Source: Mucor racemosus
Taxonomy: Eukaryota; Mucoromycota; Mucoromycetes; Mucorales; Mucoraceae
Length of the DNA: 64,000 nucleotides
Assembly (NCBI GenBank): GCA_027405735.1
Contig: JAPEHQ010000004.1
Span: forward strand, 620,001-684,000
Reading direction: 5' to 3'
The notes under the pieces were generated by a model that was not told the DNA's origin, made no database searches, and saw only the letters and a list, made by a program, of their open reading frames with translations. Shown here in pieces: positions 1 through 11,608 of this stretch (the first letter of the stretch is position 1; each line of letters begins with the position of its first letter). A program made the translations under genes and the position numbers.

Positions 1-425
1 AAAAAACCTCCAAAATTTCAATTGCATTTTACGCAAAATTTAATGTGAAAGGTTTGTCTGATTTTTATTTCATTGGATGCAGAATTCAAAACTGTACAAA
101 AACTATTTAATACTCTAGCTCAACATACTTTGCAGTTTAGGAGCATTTAAACGATTTTGTTTTTTGAATCATTTTTCGTCCATTTTTTAAAATAAATTTT
201 GGAATCCCGTTATGATAGGTTTTAAGCTATGATAAGAACTATTATTTTGGTTATCTCGACGAAAAACCAATATTTTTCGCTAAAACAAAAAATACAGAGT
301 AACTTTGGGTTCGATCAATATTGTAAACACAAAAACGTTATACCTCAATTTAGGTGCTTCATTTTTAATAATCAATTTTACGTCAACCTTGGTCAATTTT
401 AGTCAACGTTCGGCCATTGCACTTA
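1..425 (+). repeat. Dispersed repeat R1, copy A (3' part only)
   Basis: This is the 3' third of a repeat seen six times in the window (others near 14.3, 22.5, 30.5, 34.2 and 60.4 kb). It starts at the window edge inside the unit, in the segment beginning with the words CAAAATTTCAATTGC and TTTTACGCAA. The same segment recurs at about 15190, 31370 and 35830 with scattered substitutions. Homology fades after the run GTCAACGTTCGGCC. The family is not recognised. No transposase or terminal structure is visible in this copy. Confidence 0.8.
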
Positions 426-775
426 TATATTGGTATTAATATTTCTATTTTCCGAGAGATATCAATGGCCTATAGAGTGGAGGTACATCTTATTTGAATA
501 TTCTACGTAAGTGGAGCCAATATGTTGTGTTAGATGATATTTGAGATTGATATATAACCTGATTATTAGATTAGTTATAATGTGCAACTTGTAGATTTCG
601 TATATAAAGACATGATTAATTATTAATAAAGAATCTTCGGTTTTTGTGTGAGATTTATTTTACAAAGTTCCTTTTTATTTTAAACTGCTGTATATATTTT
701 TTATTACTTTCAGATTATTATCAATCTTCTGGTAAATCAATCAAGAAACCATTGCCAAAGTGCATCTAGCTTACT
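426..775. other. Non-coding stretch between R1 copy A and the LTR element
   Basis: No supportable open reading frame, RNA gene or repeat was seen. It is part of the AT-rich locus into which the LTR retrotransposon inserted. The pre-insertion sequence continues at 6857. Confidence 0.5.
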
Positions 776-780
776 GTGCA

Positions 781-1025
781 TGTTATGTCAATATCATATC
801 CTAGGTCGCACATTCAAGGTCGCAGTCAATATTCGGTATTATAGTAAATCAACAGGTGTACACGTTGATTCACATGCGTCTTAGTAAATTGGTGTAATGT
901 TCTTAGATAGTAATTCTGTGTAATAGTTATAATGAAAAGTATATAAATACATCCTCTGGATGTATTGTTAATAAAAAGTGTAATATTTTGGCAAGATTAT
1001 TTCTTAAGACCGTTTTGACATTTCA
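781..1025 (+). repeat. 5' LTR of the chromovirus
   Basis: The repeat is bounded by TG and CA and matches 6607-6851. It contains a TATA-like TATAAATA near 942-949 and an AATAAAAAG motif near 970, suitable for promoter and poly(A) functions. Immediately after the TATA box is a perfect hairpin (946-966) with a 9-bp stem and a 3-nt loop. Confidence 0.93.
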
Positions 1026-1090
1026 TTTTTTTAATCTACCTAAAAACTTCTATTATACTCTAAACAACTCATACTATTTTACTTTTTAAA

Positions 1091-4000
1091 ATGAGCAACA
1101 ACACTACTATTAAACAAGCTACTGGTACCTCTGCTACCAAGGCTCGTCAGCCTGCTACTGGTACTACTTCTCAATCTGTATCTTTGGATATGGATTTTGA
1201 TCTTGGTTCATCTTTGTCTTCGGGACAAGATGTAAATGATGCATTGAGCAATGATGCTCTGCATGATAACTATAATACTTGTAGCGAAGACGCTCGTATT
1301 ACCAAGGAATTGAGCGATGACGCTCTTTCTATGGATGATGATACTATCATGAGTGATAGTGAACTTGATCTTGACCATGGTGTTCAAGAAGTTACTTTCC
1401 TAGGAAAGGAACATCAAGTGAAGTTGTTGAATGAAATCAAACAACTGCGAGTTCAGTTGTATAATGCAACTGCATTATCAATTAAGCATATTGATAATGG
1501 TACTCTAGCCTCAAAGGCAAGTGCCTTGAAACGTCAGTTAAAACTGGTAAAAGAGAATTATGATCTTTTATTTGATGAAAGTACCATGATGGGTACTGCC
1601 ACGGGTGAATCATCGTTAGTTCCTTCTGACACTCCATTTTTACAATGGAAAGGACATAAGTTTAATACCAAGAAATTCATTTTTCAAAGTATGGACGCAT
1701 GTTTGACTCAGTTCGAAGATGTATTGGAATCTCGTTCAATTTCAGTTGAAGCAAACTGGAAAAGAATCATAAAGCCCAAAATGTCGACTGGGATGGCTTC
1801 TTGGACTCGTGAAGTAATCGAGAGATACCCTAGTATTTCTTGGGGTCAATTTAAGTCCAAGTTGAAGGCTAAGTATAGTCCTTCTGAGGCTGAGGAAAAG
1901 AAAGCTGCTCTCAACAAATTGAAAAATTTGAAATTGGAGAAATGTGAAAGCTTAGAAGTCTATATCGACAAGTTTACGACGTTGAAAGACTTGGCTGGTG
2001 TTACTGAGAACACTAGTTTGACTGATTATTTGTTGAAGGGTCTTGATGTGGATTTGTATAGTCCTGTATCATTGAATATTTCTCAATCGAGAGATAAAGA
2101 GAAGGATACTTTGGATTATGCAATCTCTCAGCTTCGAAGTGTTTACGATTTGTTGCGTCGTGATAGTTATTACCGAGAGGAAAAGCACAGAAAAGAAGAA
2201 GAACTGACCCAGAGAATAATTAGGCAGTTAAAGCAACAAGGTGGCCATTATGGTTCATCTTCTCGTGGTGGTTACAATGGTAATCATAATGCTGGTAATC
2301 GTATTGGTAAACAATACAATGGTTTTGCAAAAAAGCCAGTAAGAAGAGCTGGTAAATTCCATACCAAACAAAAAGCAAATAATGGTGGTGATGCACCAAA
2401 ATGCTTTGATTGTGGATTTACTCCCTTCACGTATGCGCACAAAGCAGTGTGCAAGAAGAATGCCAAGAACACTGTTCATGGGAAAAAGAAGAAGTCTATC
2501 GTGCCTACTCCTTCTCGTGTCACTGAAGACACTGATGATTCATCTGATGATGAAAGTGACCAACATTTTGCTGTGGCCACTATTGCTGCCCCAAAGAAAA
2601 AGGGAAAAGAAGTATCTCAAATGGATACCGATAGTGAATGTAAGCAATTTGATAGTGATTATTTTAGGAAGATGCCTAATAATAATATGAATACTAATGG
2701 TCTTCTTTATTTACCTGTTATTTTAGAAACAAGCGCTGGCATCAAGGTCAACACTTGGTTTTTGTTGGATACTGGTTGCACGTTTAGTGCAATTTCACCA
2801 CAATTAGTTTCTTTTCTAAATTTAAATATTTGTAATAAAAATGGTATTATTAAATTGGCACAAAATAACAGTGTAGTAGATCGTAAGGGTCAAACTGAAG
2901 AAGAGCTTATAATTAATTATGGTTCTAAAATTGTTCATTCAAAATTTGAAGTTTTTGATTTATTTGACGATGTCCATTGTGTATTTGGAATGGATTTATT
3001 GTATAAAGTTGGTATTACGTTAGGTAATATTGCAGCAGATTGGTCAGATCGTGTTGGTTATGAAATACCAAAGATTGAACCCAATCCTTATAAACCAAAT
3101 GAAGATCCTTATGGATCTGAAGAAGAACGTAAAATTATGATGAACGAATTACAACCATTTATTGATGCAAATACTAGTATTAGTCCTAAAGCATATTGTA
3201 ATATTCCTGGTAGTGAAATTACATTGCCCATAAAGAAAGATACTCCACTTGCGAATACATGTCGTAGACAATTTCCAATTGCTGAAGCATTGCGACCTGT
3301 TATTCAAAAACAAGTTGAAAAATGGCGAGAAAATGGTGTGATTAAAAGAGCAAAACCTAATACACCTCATAATTCTCCAATTTTTACTGTACGAAAGAAA
3401 AATAGTGATGGTGAATACACTGGAAAAGAGCACCGTGTGGTAATTGATTGTCGTTTGATAAATAATGCATTAGATCCTGAGAAACTTGAACGTTTCCCAT
3501 TGCCCTTGATAAGTGATTTGCATCGTAAGATGTCGAAGCATTCGCTCTATACTGTCATTGACTTATCGCAATGTTTCCATGCATTTAAAATATCCAGATC
3601 GTCAAGATCGTATTTGACGTTCACTGATATGGAGGGATTGACGTGGTCCTTCTCTCACTGCCCGTACGGATTGACTATGGTCTCATCGCACGCACAAAAA
3701 ATACTTTCTAATTTGTTTGCTGATATCAGTGATACTACCACTCACTTTATAGATGATGTCACTATACATACTGAAAACGACCTGAAAAAGCATACAGAAC
3801 TAGTTAAAATCGTTATCGATCGCTTGACTAAAGCAAACTTACGTATAAATACTGAAAAATTGCATATTGCGCAAAAGAGCATTTATATATTGGGTTTCTG
3901 CTTATCTAGTGAGGGTTTAGCATTAGATCCTCGAAAGGTTTCAAATGTTTTGGATTGGGAACCTACCGTTAAAAGTAGCCGTGAATTGAGTTCACGTTTA

Positions 4001-6301
4001 GGATTGATTAACTTTTTTTGTTCTAATTTGCCACGCTTGTCGATGTTGACAGCACCACTAGATAAATTGAGAAATGCACCTGATATTACTAAAGTATGGA
4101 CACCAGAACATACTAAATTAATGAAGCAATTGCAAGAATTATTAGTCAGCTCAGCAGTGTTGAGTGTGCCTAACTTACATTATCCAATCTGTGTTGTTAC
4201 AGATAGTTCTGCCTATGCAATTGGCGCTGCAATGTATCAAGTTATTGGTAATAAAATAAAATATCTTGGTTTTATTGCACGCAGTTTGAGTCCATCAGAG
4301 CAAAGATGGGGAAGTTCCAAACGAGAATTAGCTGCAGTTGTCTATGCATTTAAAAAGTTCCATCAATGGTTGTATGGAAGACGATTCCATCTCTTTGTGG
4401 ATAATCGTGGTATTTTATTTCTACATTCGCAACCTAAATTGGATCGAATGGTTGAGAACTATTATGATACAATTTTTGAAATGGATTTTGATATTACCTT
4501 TTGTAGTGGTATTAACAATATCTTGGCTGATACCTTATCGCGTCTTTTCTGGCCATACAATACGCTGGTGGAGAGTGGTGATAAGCGTTTAATTAAAAAT
4601 CATGTTAATGAAAAGAATTTAGTTAAACAAGATATTGATACAAAGGTTAAAGGAAAGAGAAAGCATGTAGTAGACAATGTAGTAGAAGAAAAGAAAAAGA
4701 GGAAATTACATGTTGTGAATAAGGGGAAAGATAAACTTAAGGAAGCACATGATAACCTTATTGCATGCGATACTTCCGTTATCTTCGGATCACCAAAAGT
4801 AATCATTCCGAGGGAAACCTCTGATCTTTTTAATAACGCTAAATTGACAGCGTATGTAAACAAATTGAAGAATAAGAACGAAGAGTTATTATTCCGCGTT
4901 AGTCATTTAGATGTTTATGAAACGCCTGCAAGTGATGAAGAAAAACAAAATATATTAGAAAAAACACATTTACTTGGGCATTTCGGTATTCATGCAATGG
5001 AGCAAGTTATACACCAAGATTTGAACATGCATTGGAAGGGCTTAAGGGAAGATATTACGAAATATATATCAAATTGCCATAAATGCAGACAGTTCAATTT
5101 AGCTAAGCATGTCTACCATCCACCAAAGCAAGAAGCTCCTGAAGGGATAATGGATCATGTTGTATTTGATCTAGGTGGATTTGATTGCACTACACCAAGG
5201 GGAAATAATTTTATATTAGTAGTGCTGGATCTATTCTCGAGATTTATTATCTTACGTGCAATTCCAGATAAATCAGCTACTACTGTTGCAAAGGAATTGG
5301 TATCTATCTTTTCATTGTTCGGCTACCCACGTATCGTTGGTCATGATCGAGGTGCAGAATTCCATAATAAATTACTTGAAAAGATACTTAAACATGCTGA
5401 GGTTGAGAATAGAGCAAGTTTACCATTTACGCCTCAAGGTAATAGTTGCTGTGAAGCTGCAGTAAAGTCTGCAAAAACAATAATCATAAAGATGTTGGAA
5501 GGTCGTAGTAAAGATTGGGATTTGTACCTTAATGGAACAGCATTAAGTTTAAATGTACATAGATCTAGACTACATGGGATGATGCCATTCATGGTAATGT
5601 TTCATAGAGCACCTAATGAATTTAAGGATTATCGAGGAGATAAACCTACACTTCATGAAAGAGAAATCGATGTGGAAGCATTTAAAAAGAAGCTCGATTT
5701 AATTGATAGAATTATTGTTCCAGCAATTAGAGACCAAATACTAAAGAAACAGGATAAGGATAGTAATTACTTTAGAAAGAGACATAGAATCTTGGAGAAA
5801 CCTTATCCAATTGGATCTACTGTAATGATCAAGAATATAGAAAATAAGAATAGGAAAACTGATCCTAACTATGAAGGCCCATTTTATATACATGGAATAA
5901 CTAAAAATGGAAGCTATATTCTTACTGATAAAACTGATACATTCTTAGCTAGAGATGTACCTACACAACAGATCAAGTTGATCAGCACGAATGATGCAAA
6001 GGAAGATAACTCAGATGTGTATGAAGTGCAAGCTATTATAAAGCATAGAGGTACTCCACCCAATTACGAATATTTAGTAAGATGGAAGAATTTCACAGAA
6101 GATCATGATTCTTGGGAACCACCAGCATCATTTGATTCTCCTGATGTTATTAAACATTATTGGGCGAGAGTAGATGCTAATACGCAATCTAATGGTAAGG
6201 GAAAGCAAGCTCCTAAATCAATTAATACAAGAAAGATTGCTACACGCGAGGAGAAGTCCAAGAAGAAGCGTGAAAGATTATTAGCAGAAGATACGATTTA
6301 A
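1091..6301 (+). CDS. Gag-Pol polyprotein with chromodomain (Ty3/gypsy)
   Basis: A single 1736-residue frame starts at ATG 1091, 65 nt after the 5' LTR. Order of domains: acidic and retrotransposon-gag region (about 1-400); a zinc knuckle around C438 with non-standard spacing CX2CX8HX3C; aspartic protease with DTG at D560; reverse transcriptase (about 720-900) with FIDD at D888/D889; RNase H beginning near D1038 (VTDSS); integrase zinc region with a CHKC pair; integrase catalytic triad D1360, D1419, E1455 (the last two separated by 35 residues, as in D,D35E); and a C-terminal chromodomain (about 1642-1700) containing YLVRWKNF and DSWEP. Chromodomains of this class steer integration to marked chromatin. 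Gag and Pol share one frame with no shift site. All visible catalytic residues are present. Confidence 0.95.
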   Translation: MSNNTTIKQATGTSATKARQPATGTTSQSVSLDMDFDLGSSLSSGQDVNDALSNDALHDNYNTCSEDARITKELSDDALSMDDDTIMSDSELDLDHGVQEVTFLGKEHQVKLLNEIKQLRVQLYNATALSIKHIDNGTLASKASALKRQLKLVKENYDLLFDESTMMGTATGESSLVPSDTPFLQWKGHKFNTKKFIFQSMDACLTQFEDVLESRSISVEANWKRIIKPKMSTGMASWTREVIERYPSISWGQFKSKLKAKYSPSEAEEKKAALNKLKNLKLEKCESLEVYIDKFTTLKDLAGVTENTSLTDYLLKGLDVDLYSPVSLNISQSRDKEKDTLDYAISQLRSVYDLLRRDSYYREEKHRKEEELTQRIIRQLKQQGGHYGSSSRGGYNGNHNAGNRIGKQYNGFAKKPVRRAGKFHTKQKANNGGDAPKCFDCGFTPFTYAHKAVCKKNAKNTVHGKKKKSIVPTPSRVTEDTDDSSDDESDQHFAVATIAAPKKKGKEVSQMDTDSECKQFDSDYFRKMPNNNMNTNGLLYLPVILETSAGIKVNTWFLLDTGCTFSAISPQLVSFLNLNICNKNGIIKLAQNNSVVDRKGQTEEELIINYGSKIVHSKFEVFDLFDDVHCVFGMDLLYKVGITLGNIAADWSDRVGYEIPKIEPNPYKPNEDPYGSEEERKIMMNELQPFIDANTSISPKAYCNIPGSEITLPIKKDTPLANTCRRQFPIAEALRPVIQKQVEKWRENGVIKRAKPNTPHNSPIFTVRKKNSDGEYTGKEHRVVIDCRLINNALDPEKLERFPLPLISDLHRKMSKHSLYTVIDLSQCFHAFKISRSSRSYLTFTDMEGLTWSFSHCPYGLTMVSSHAQKILSNLFADISDTTTHFIDDVTIHTENDLKKHTELVKIVIDRLTKANLRINTEKLHIAQKSIYILGFCLSSEGLALDPRKVSNVLDWEPTVKSSRELSSRLGLINFFCSNLPRLSMLTAPLDKLRNAPDITKVWTPEHTKLMKQLQELLVSSAVLSVPNLHYPICVVTDSSAYAIGAAMYQVIGNKIKYLGFIARSLSPSEQRWGSSKRELAAVVYAFKKFHQWLYGRRFHLFVDNRGILFLHSQPKLDRMVENYYDTIFEMDFDITFCSGINNILADTLSRLFWPYNTLVESGDKRLIKNHVNEKNLVKQDIDTKVKGKRKHVVDNVVEEKKKRKLHVVNKGKDKLKEAHDNLIACDTSVIFGSPKVIIPRETSDLFNNAKLTAYVNKLKNKNEELLFRVSHLDVYETPASDEEKQNILEKTHLLGHFGIHAMEQVIHQDLNMHWKGLREDITKYISNCHKCRQFNLAKHVYHPPKQEAPEGIMDHVVFDLGGFDCTTPRGNNFILVVLDLFSRFIILRAIPDKSATTVAKELVSIFSLFGYPRIVGHDRGAEFHNKLLEKILKHAEVENRASLPFTPQGNSCCEAAVKSAKTIIIKMLEGRSKDWDLYLNGTALSLNVHRSRLHGMMPFMVMFHRAPNEFKDYRGDKPTLHEREIDVEAFKKKLDLIDRIIVPAIRDQILKKQDKDSNYFRKRHRILEKPYPIGSTVMIKNIENKNRKTDPNYEGPFYIHGITKNGSYILTDKTDTFLARDVPTQQIKLISTNDAKEDNSDVYEVQAIIKHRGTPPNYEYLVRWKNFTEDHDSWEPPASFDSPDVIKHYWARVDANTQSNGKGKQAPKSINTRKIATREEKSKKKRERLLAEDTI

Positions 6302-6606
6302 ATGTTAGATGAAGGCTATACCTTTTCCTTTTAACATTTCCTTTTTGATCCCACTGGGTTTTTGGAATGTGAGGTTTTTAATGGTTGCCCCTGAATATCT
6401 AAATTTGAAGTTTATATTATTGTACAACGAAGATCAATCAACAAGAAGTACATTATCATATATCAACAATATTGCCGTTTTTATTTTTTTTATTTTTTCT
6501 TTTTTTCACGTTATGTCAACCAACTTATACACAAATTACAATTACAACAAACTACAACAACTATCACTATCTTTTATCACATAATGCTTATGTTGGTGTG
6601 GGATGG

Positions 6607-6851
6607 TGTTATGTCAATATCATATCCTAGGTCGCACATTCAAGGTCGCAGTCAATATTCGGTATTATAGTAAATCAACAGGTGTACACGTTGATTCACA
6701 TGCGTCTTAGTAAATTGGTGTAATGTTCTTAGATAGTAATTCTGTGTAATAGTTATAATGAAAAGTATATAAATACATCCTCTGGATGTATTGTTAATAA
6801 AAAGTGTAATATTTTGGCAAGATTATTTCTTAAGACCGTTTTGACATTTCA
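6607..6851 (+). repeat. 3' LTR of the chromovirus
   Basis: This is the second LTR, apparently identical to 781-1025 over all 245 bp and followed by the TSD GTGCA at 6852-6856. The internal hairpin lies at 6772-6792. Confidence 0.93.
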
Positions 6852-6856
6852 GTGCA

Positions 6857-7819
6857 TTTTTATTGAAAATTTTTTTAATACGATCTCTATGAATACTGAT
6901 CCAAGTAAGCTACCACTCTTTATGGATATAGGTATGAATAGTTACTACAAGTAAATTTCGGACACCAGCTTCTATGAGTCATGGTGCATTCGGTAATTTT
7001 GAACAACAAGTTAGCTATTTGCTATTTACGCTTATAAAGATCAATAAGCTTACTAGTTCTCGCCGAATATGGGTTGAAATGAGCTATCGTTGTAATGATA
7101 GGTACGTCTAATGTTGATCTATATACAGAATTGCAAAAGTTTTAGCCTCCCCGATCTGCTGTGAAAATGGAGAAATGAAAACGTGTACTTTTTTAAATTA
7201 TTCTGTATGTGAGTTGTTTCAAAAATTCTTTAAAAAATTTTATGGCTCGAAATTGAATTTTGAAGTTGCACTTGATGCGCAGTGAATATATAAATAGCAT
7301 ATCTTGATTTCATTAGCTAATAGTTGCTTCAAATCAGATAAACTCCACTAAAAAAACAGCTCTGTAGTATCTTGATTCTTGGCTGAGATATGTAGCAGCA
7401 AAGTTTTGACTTTTAAGCAGTGAAAAAGTAGACTTAGATATTTAAAGAATTTGTTCTGAATCATAGAACATAGTAAATAAAAATAATAAGGACCTTGTTT
7501 AACTGTAACATCTTGAGTATGGGGGGGGGGGGGGTTTGTATTCTAGCTCTTCAGCCATATCAAGTAATAAGCAGCTATTACAATCCAGCCCTGTTGGATG
7601 AGATCTCAATGTGGACCCTGAGCAATAATCTCAACATACAGAAAACTCTTCAAATTTGGTATAATGCAAAAAACAAAAAAAAAAAGAGTGTTTTAATAAG
7701 AATAGTTTTATTGTTTGAGAATATAGATACATAATTTTGAAAGGGATTTATAATCTCTTTCTTCTAAAATAAATGAAATGCGTGTGTTTGTTGCGTGTGT
7801 TTGTGCTATGTGCTTTTAT
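6857..7819. other. Intergenic region with a G14 homopolymer
   Basis: Between the LTR element and the 3' end of UTP22 no gene could be supported. The distinctive feature is an uninterrupted run of 14 G at 7521-7534, unusual in such AT-rich DNA. An open frame crossing this run (7495-7734) has no recognisable protein features and is treated as chance. Confidence 0.5.
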
Positions 7820-10800
7820 TTACTCTTGTTGTTCTTGTTGTTTCAAGATACCATCTTTTCCTAATCTTTCAATTTCTGCCAAAATAGCAGCGAAATTAGG
7901 TGCAATAAATTTAGAAATTTCAGTCTTGCCCTTTGCAGGTTTCTATTAAAAGTTATATAAATACAATGTTTCAACACAGTTTGTTCTTACAATTGACTTA
8001 CCAAGAATCCATTCTTATTCATATCTACAGGTACACTATTATAACCAGCATTTACCTTCCATTGCATAGGTGTAGCAACAGTAGGGTTCCAGACCAAAGC
8101 TAATTTATCACCACCATACTTGTTATTAAACACCATGACAGTTTGACCATACACCTTTTCAATATCGGCAATGAAATCTTGCACAGGATCGAATTGGGCA
8201 TAAGGTTTATCGCCTAATTCAGCAACACCATATGCAGGCTTCAAGTACTTAGCTTCAGGATGCATGTTTTGATAATAACGAGTACAGTGTTCAACATCTA
8301 AATCAAGAACAACAGGGTAATCTTGCATGGGAGTAACAAAGACACGCTTAATGTCTTGATTTGAGGTAGCTTCTTCCATGACTTGAACAGAAGCACGAGC
8401 TAATGCTTGGATACGAGCAGCAATGGCTCTAGCAGGCTTCTTGGTGGTCCAACGATGACCAGAATGATCTTTGGCAGTAGCAATGGTCATGGCACCCACA
8501 CTCATTTGAGGATTAGTACGACGATGTTGGTTGAATTGAGTAACGATTTCTTCACGATCTTTGGTAGTTAATTCACCTTCAATGTCTACAATCAAAGGAG
8601 TGGTTTGCCAATCCCATGTAGCTAACAAACCCAAGACACGAGCAAAGGCAGAAAAGGTGCTGACAGGTGCAACCCAAGGTTGAGATTCTAAAAATACATG
8701 GGCGACTAAAAGTTCAACCATTTCATCAGTGACATGAGGAGACAATAAATGAGCACCAAACCAACGCTTGGCTAAACGCACGGTAGAAGAATAAGCGGTA
8801 TATTTGGCACACATGGCCTGTACGTAAAAGGTATGCGTTTGCTTGTAACGCAATTGATACTTGTATTTTTCCAATGCCTCGGTAGCCAAGGCTTTGTTAA
8901 GTTTAGTAGTAGTTTTAGCTTCCACAATCTTTTCTAATAAGGTAGCTTCTTGATCCAAACAAATATGGCAACGGAAGAGATAACCAAAATAGTAGACATC
9001 TAAATAACCGCGGATGGCCAAAGGATTCTTCTCACGAACATCATCAATTACAACGGAATCAACATCGAAACGAGTCTTAAGCTCATCAGACATCTTGAGA
9101 TAGAATGCATGCTTGACTTTTTGTAAAACAGTTAAATCATCAGGGAATTTAGCAGAACGTTCAATTTGAATAACGACATCAATGGCGTCAAAATAACGAG
9201 TAGAGGTGGGATATTGAACCATGTTGTTGAAATCAACAGGATGAGGTAAGGTTACAGTAGAATAACGTAAACCGGCATGAGCAGGATACACATTGTTGAT
9301 CAATAATGGCAAAGCATCATCAACTTGACGCAGTTGTTTAGAAAATTGTTGATAAGCTTGCATAACAGGATGGAAACCACTTGTCTTGAGTTCAGAACTA
9401 AACAAATTTTCAGGAACATGCTTGGACAAGTTCAAATAACCATAGAGTTGACCGGCCCAGTACATCAGTTGAGAAGCCTCGACATTCAAGTGCAATTGCA
9501 ATAAATACAAGACAATCTTTTGAACGATAAGACTACGATTCTCGTAACCTTGAGTTTGCCAAACGACAGATTCAACGATAGCACCATCCTTGAAGCGACG
9601 TAATTCAGATTTATTACCCCAGAACTCACGGAATTCAGCAACGGCTTCATCATTTGAAGAATCAGGTCCTTGATCTACTAAACGAGGAGCATTATCGGAG
9701 TTCAACAACAAACCTACAGTAACAGTAGCTTGACCTTGTTGCATAGATTCTGTCAATGCCCAAGTAGCATTGGCATCAGTATGTTGAACAGCAACCAAAT
9801 CAACACGATTAGTCAAACCACGCTTCAAAACGTCACTAATACGAGTAATGAACCAAGGTAAATAGCTATAATAATCAGCCTTTGCAGCTTCATCAAAAGC
9901 ACCAATAGGTTCTTCAGCAGCAACAAATGGAATGCGAACAACATTATCAAACTTGAACTTGGCATCGTTTACATTCTTCAAAAAGAGAGGTTCGAAACGA
10001 TCAGTAGGATCGTTGAAATAAGACATGGCCAACTTGGCTTCATGTTGCAATTGAGCTAATCCAGATGTTGTCATATCAGCAGCCAAATTGAGTGTACCTG
10101 AGGGGTCAACAATAGCAACATCATAATGTGTTTGAAATTCGACAGCAGCAAATTCAGGTTTATCACTTTCACCCAAAAATACAGGAGTGGTAGCGAAATC
10201 ATGAGTAGCAATGAAATCCAATGTACCACGCAAAAGTTGATAAGAACTATGACTAGCAGATAGCTTTTTACCAGTACCATCCTTATTACCTTGCATCAAA
10301 TAAGCCATCAACATGGCAAAAACAAAAGGTGTGAACCCAATGTTGGTGTTGTTAAAACGTTGATGAAGCCATGTACGAGCCAATAAAATGGCATTTTTGA
10401 ATTCAGGGCTGGTTTTACTGTGTTGATAGAGGAAAGCCAAGTTACCAGTATAAGATGTATCCATCAATAGAGAAGCATTGTAGTGAGGTGTGGCTTCGGC
10501 AGGCTTGACACAGCTCTTACCGGGAGCTAAACGATGAATGGGGAAAACATCGGCATTGACGCTAGGCAAAATACGAATGACACATTTAGTTTTGGTGAAA
10601 TCAACATCGGATTTATCGCCTGCAGGTTTGACCAACAAAATAGGTCTGCGTGCATCGCCATTCATGGTACTGTATTCAACATTGAACTTTTTGTTGGCGG
10701 ATTTAATGGCCTTAGCCAAGACGGCTAAATAACAAGAACGTTTATGATGATAACGATAGTTGGCATAATCTTTTTCTTGGAAAATTGAGCTGGGCATTTC

Positions 10801-11608
10801 GACAGCAACATCAACATTGAAAATAGATTTTGATTTAGCAATAGATTTGAGACCATAACCACCAACAACATGCATGGCTGTAGGCTTTTGGAATGCAAAT
10901 GAGTGCAATGCTTCCTTGGTGGGTTGAGGATCAGGGAAAGGTGTTGTAATTTTGTTCTTTTTCAACATGTCTTTGGCAAATTCATGCAACTATATATTAT
11001 GTAAATATATCATTTCATGAATATTCAATATCGTTTAGAATTTACCTTTAATTGCTTTCCATCGGGAATACTATCGAAAATAGCTTTCAAATTATGAAGT
11101 GCTTTCTCCAATGCCTTGTGTTTTTCATAATTGACAGTAACTTCTGTTAACAATTCATCAATCTATACAAGCAAATCAGTCAATGTCCCGGGAATTACGG
11201 CTTTATACACATTTACCTCTAATTTAAAGATGTTTGATTTGTAAAGTTCGGCTGTCTCTTTAAGGCCTTCAAGTTCACCTGAAATCACATCATCTTCGGT
11301 TGCTTTGGTAGTTTTGATCTGAGTGCTTTCGAGTTTATCTTCATCATCGCTGTTATCGTCAGAGTTAGATTCCCAATCACCATTCTCTTCTTCTTCAGAA
11401 AATCCAGTATTTCCAGCATAAGCATTCTCTTCTTCATCAGAAGATTCTTGATGCTTTTTTGATTGGCGATCCTTTTTAGCTTGCTAAATGAAATACATCA
11501 AATGTTAATTGACTATATTTTTAATATTCATAGATTGCATCAAATTACCTTGCTAGCAGGCTCAGAATTCAAAGACTTCTTATACTTTCTCTTAGCAGCG
11601 AGAACCAT
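7820..11608 (-). CDS. UTP22: Utp22/NOL6 (Nrap), SSU processome component
   Basis: Nucleolar protein of the UTP-C/CURI module that acts in 18S rRNA processing. Five exons on the minus strand: 11608-11549, 11483-11217, 11162-11046, 10989-8002 and 7942-7820; all phases close, giving 1184 residues, close to the family length (about 1150-1240). Exon 1 encodes a basic start (MVLAAKRKYKK). Exon 2 is very acidic (runs of Asp, Glu and Ser). The large exon carries the Nrap nucleotidyltransferase-like fold: GGYGLKS, then NVDVAVEMPSSIFQEKDY, and later RRFKDGAIVESVVW. The short last exon ends in a Gln/Glu tail. Introns are 44-75 nt with GT and AG ends. Start chosen because it is the first ATG giving an open first exon. 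It shares a 323-bp upstream region with NOP58. Confidence 0.95.

Larger units (their letters stand above)
781..6851 (+). mobile_element. Complete Ty3/gypsy chromovirus LTR retrotransposon
   Basis: A full element of 6071 bp has two 245-bp LTRs (781-1025 and 6607-6851). They start TGTTATGTCA, end TTGACATTTCA, and look identical by eye. A 5-bp target duplication GTGCA flanks it (776-780 and 6852-6856). One long open frame lies between the LTRs. No obvious tRNA-complementary primer site follows the 5' LTR at 1026. Members of the chromodomain branch can prime by other routes, including self-priming, but that is not demonstrable here. A G-rich GTGTGGGATGG just before the 3' LTR is the best polypurine-tract candidate. 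Identical LTRs, a clean TSD and an unbroken ORF indicate a recent, possibly active insertion. Confidence 0.95.

Noticed and set aside
2255..2690. Short frames overlapping the zinc-knuckle region of the retroelement
   Set aside because: They are alternative-frame shadows of the long Gag-Pol frame with no independent support.
7495..7734. 79-codon frame across the G14 run
   Set aside because: The frame depends on the homopolymer length and contains no protein features.
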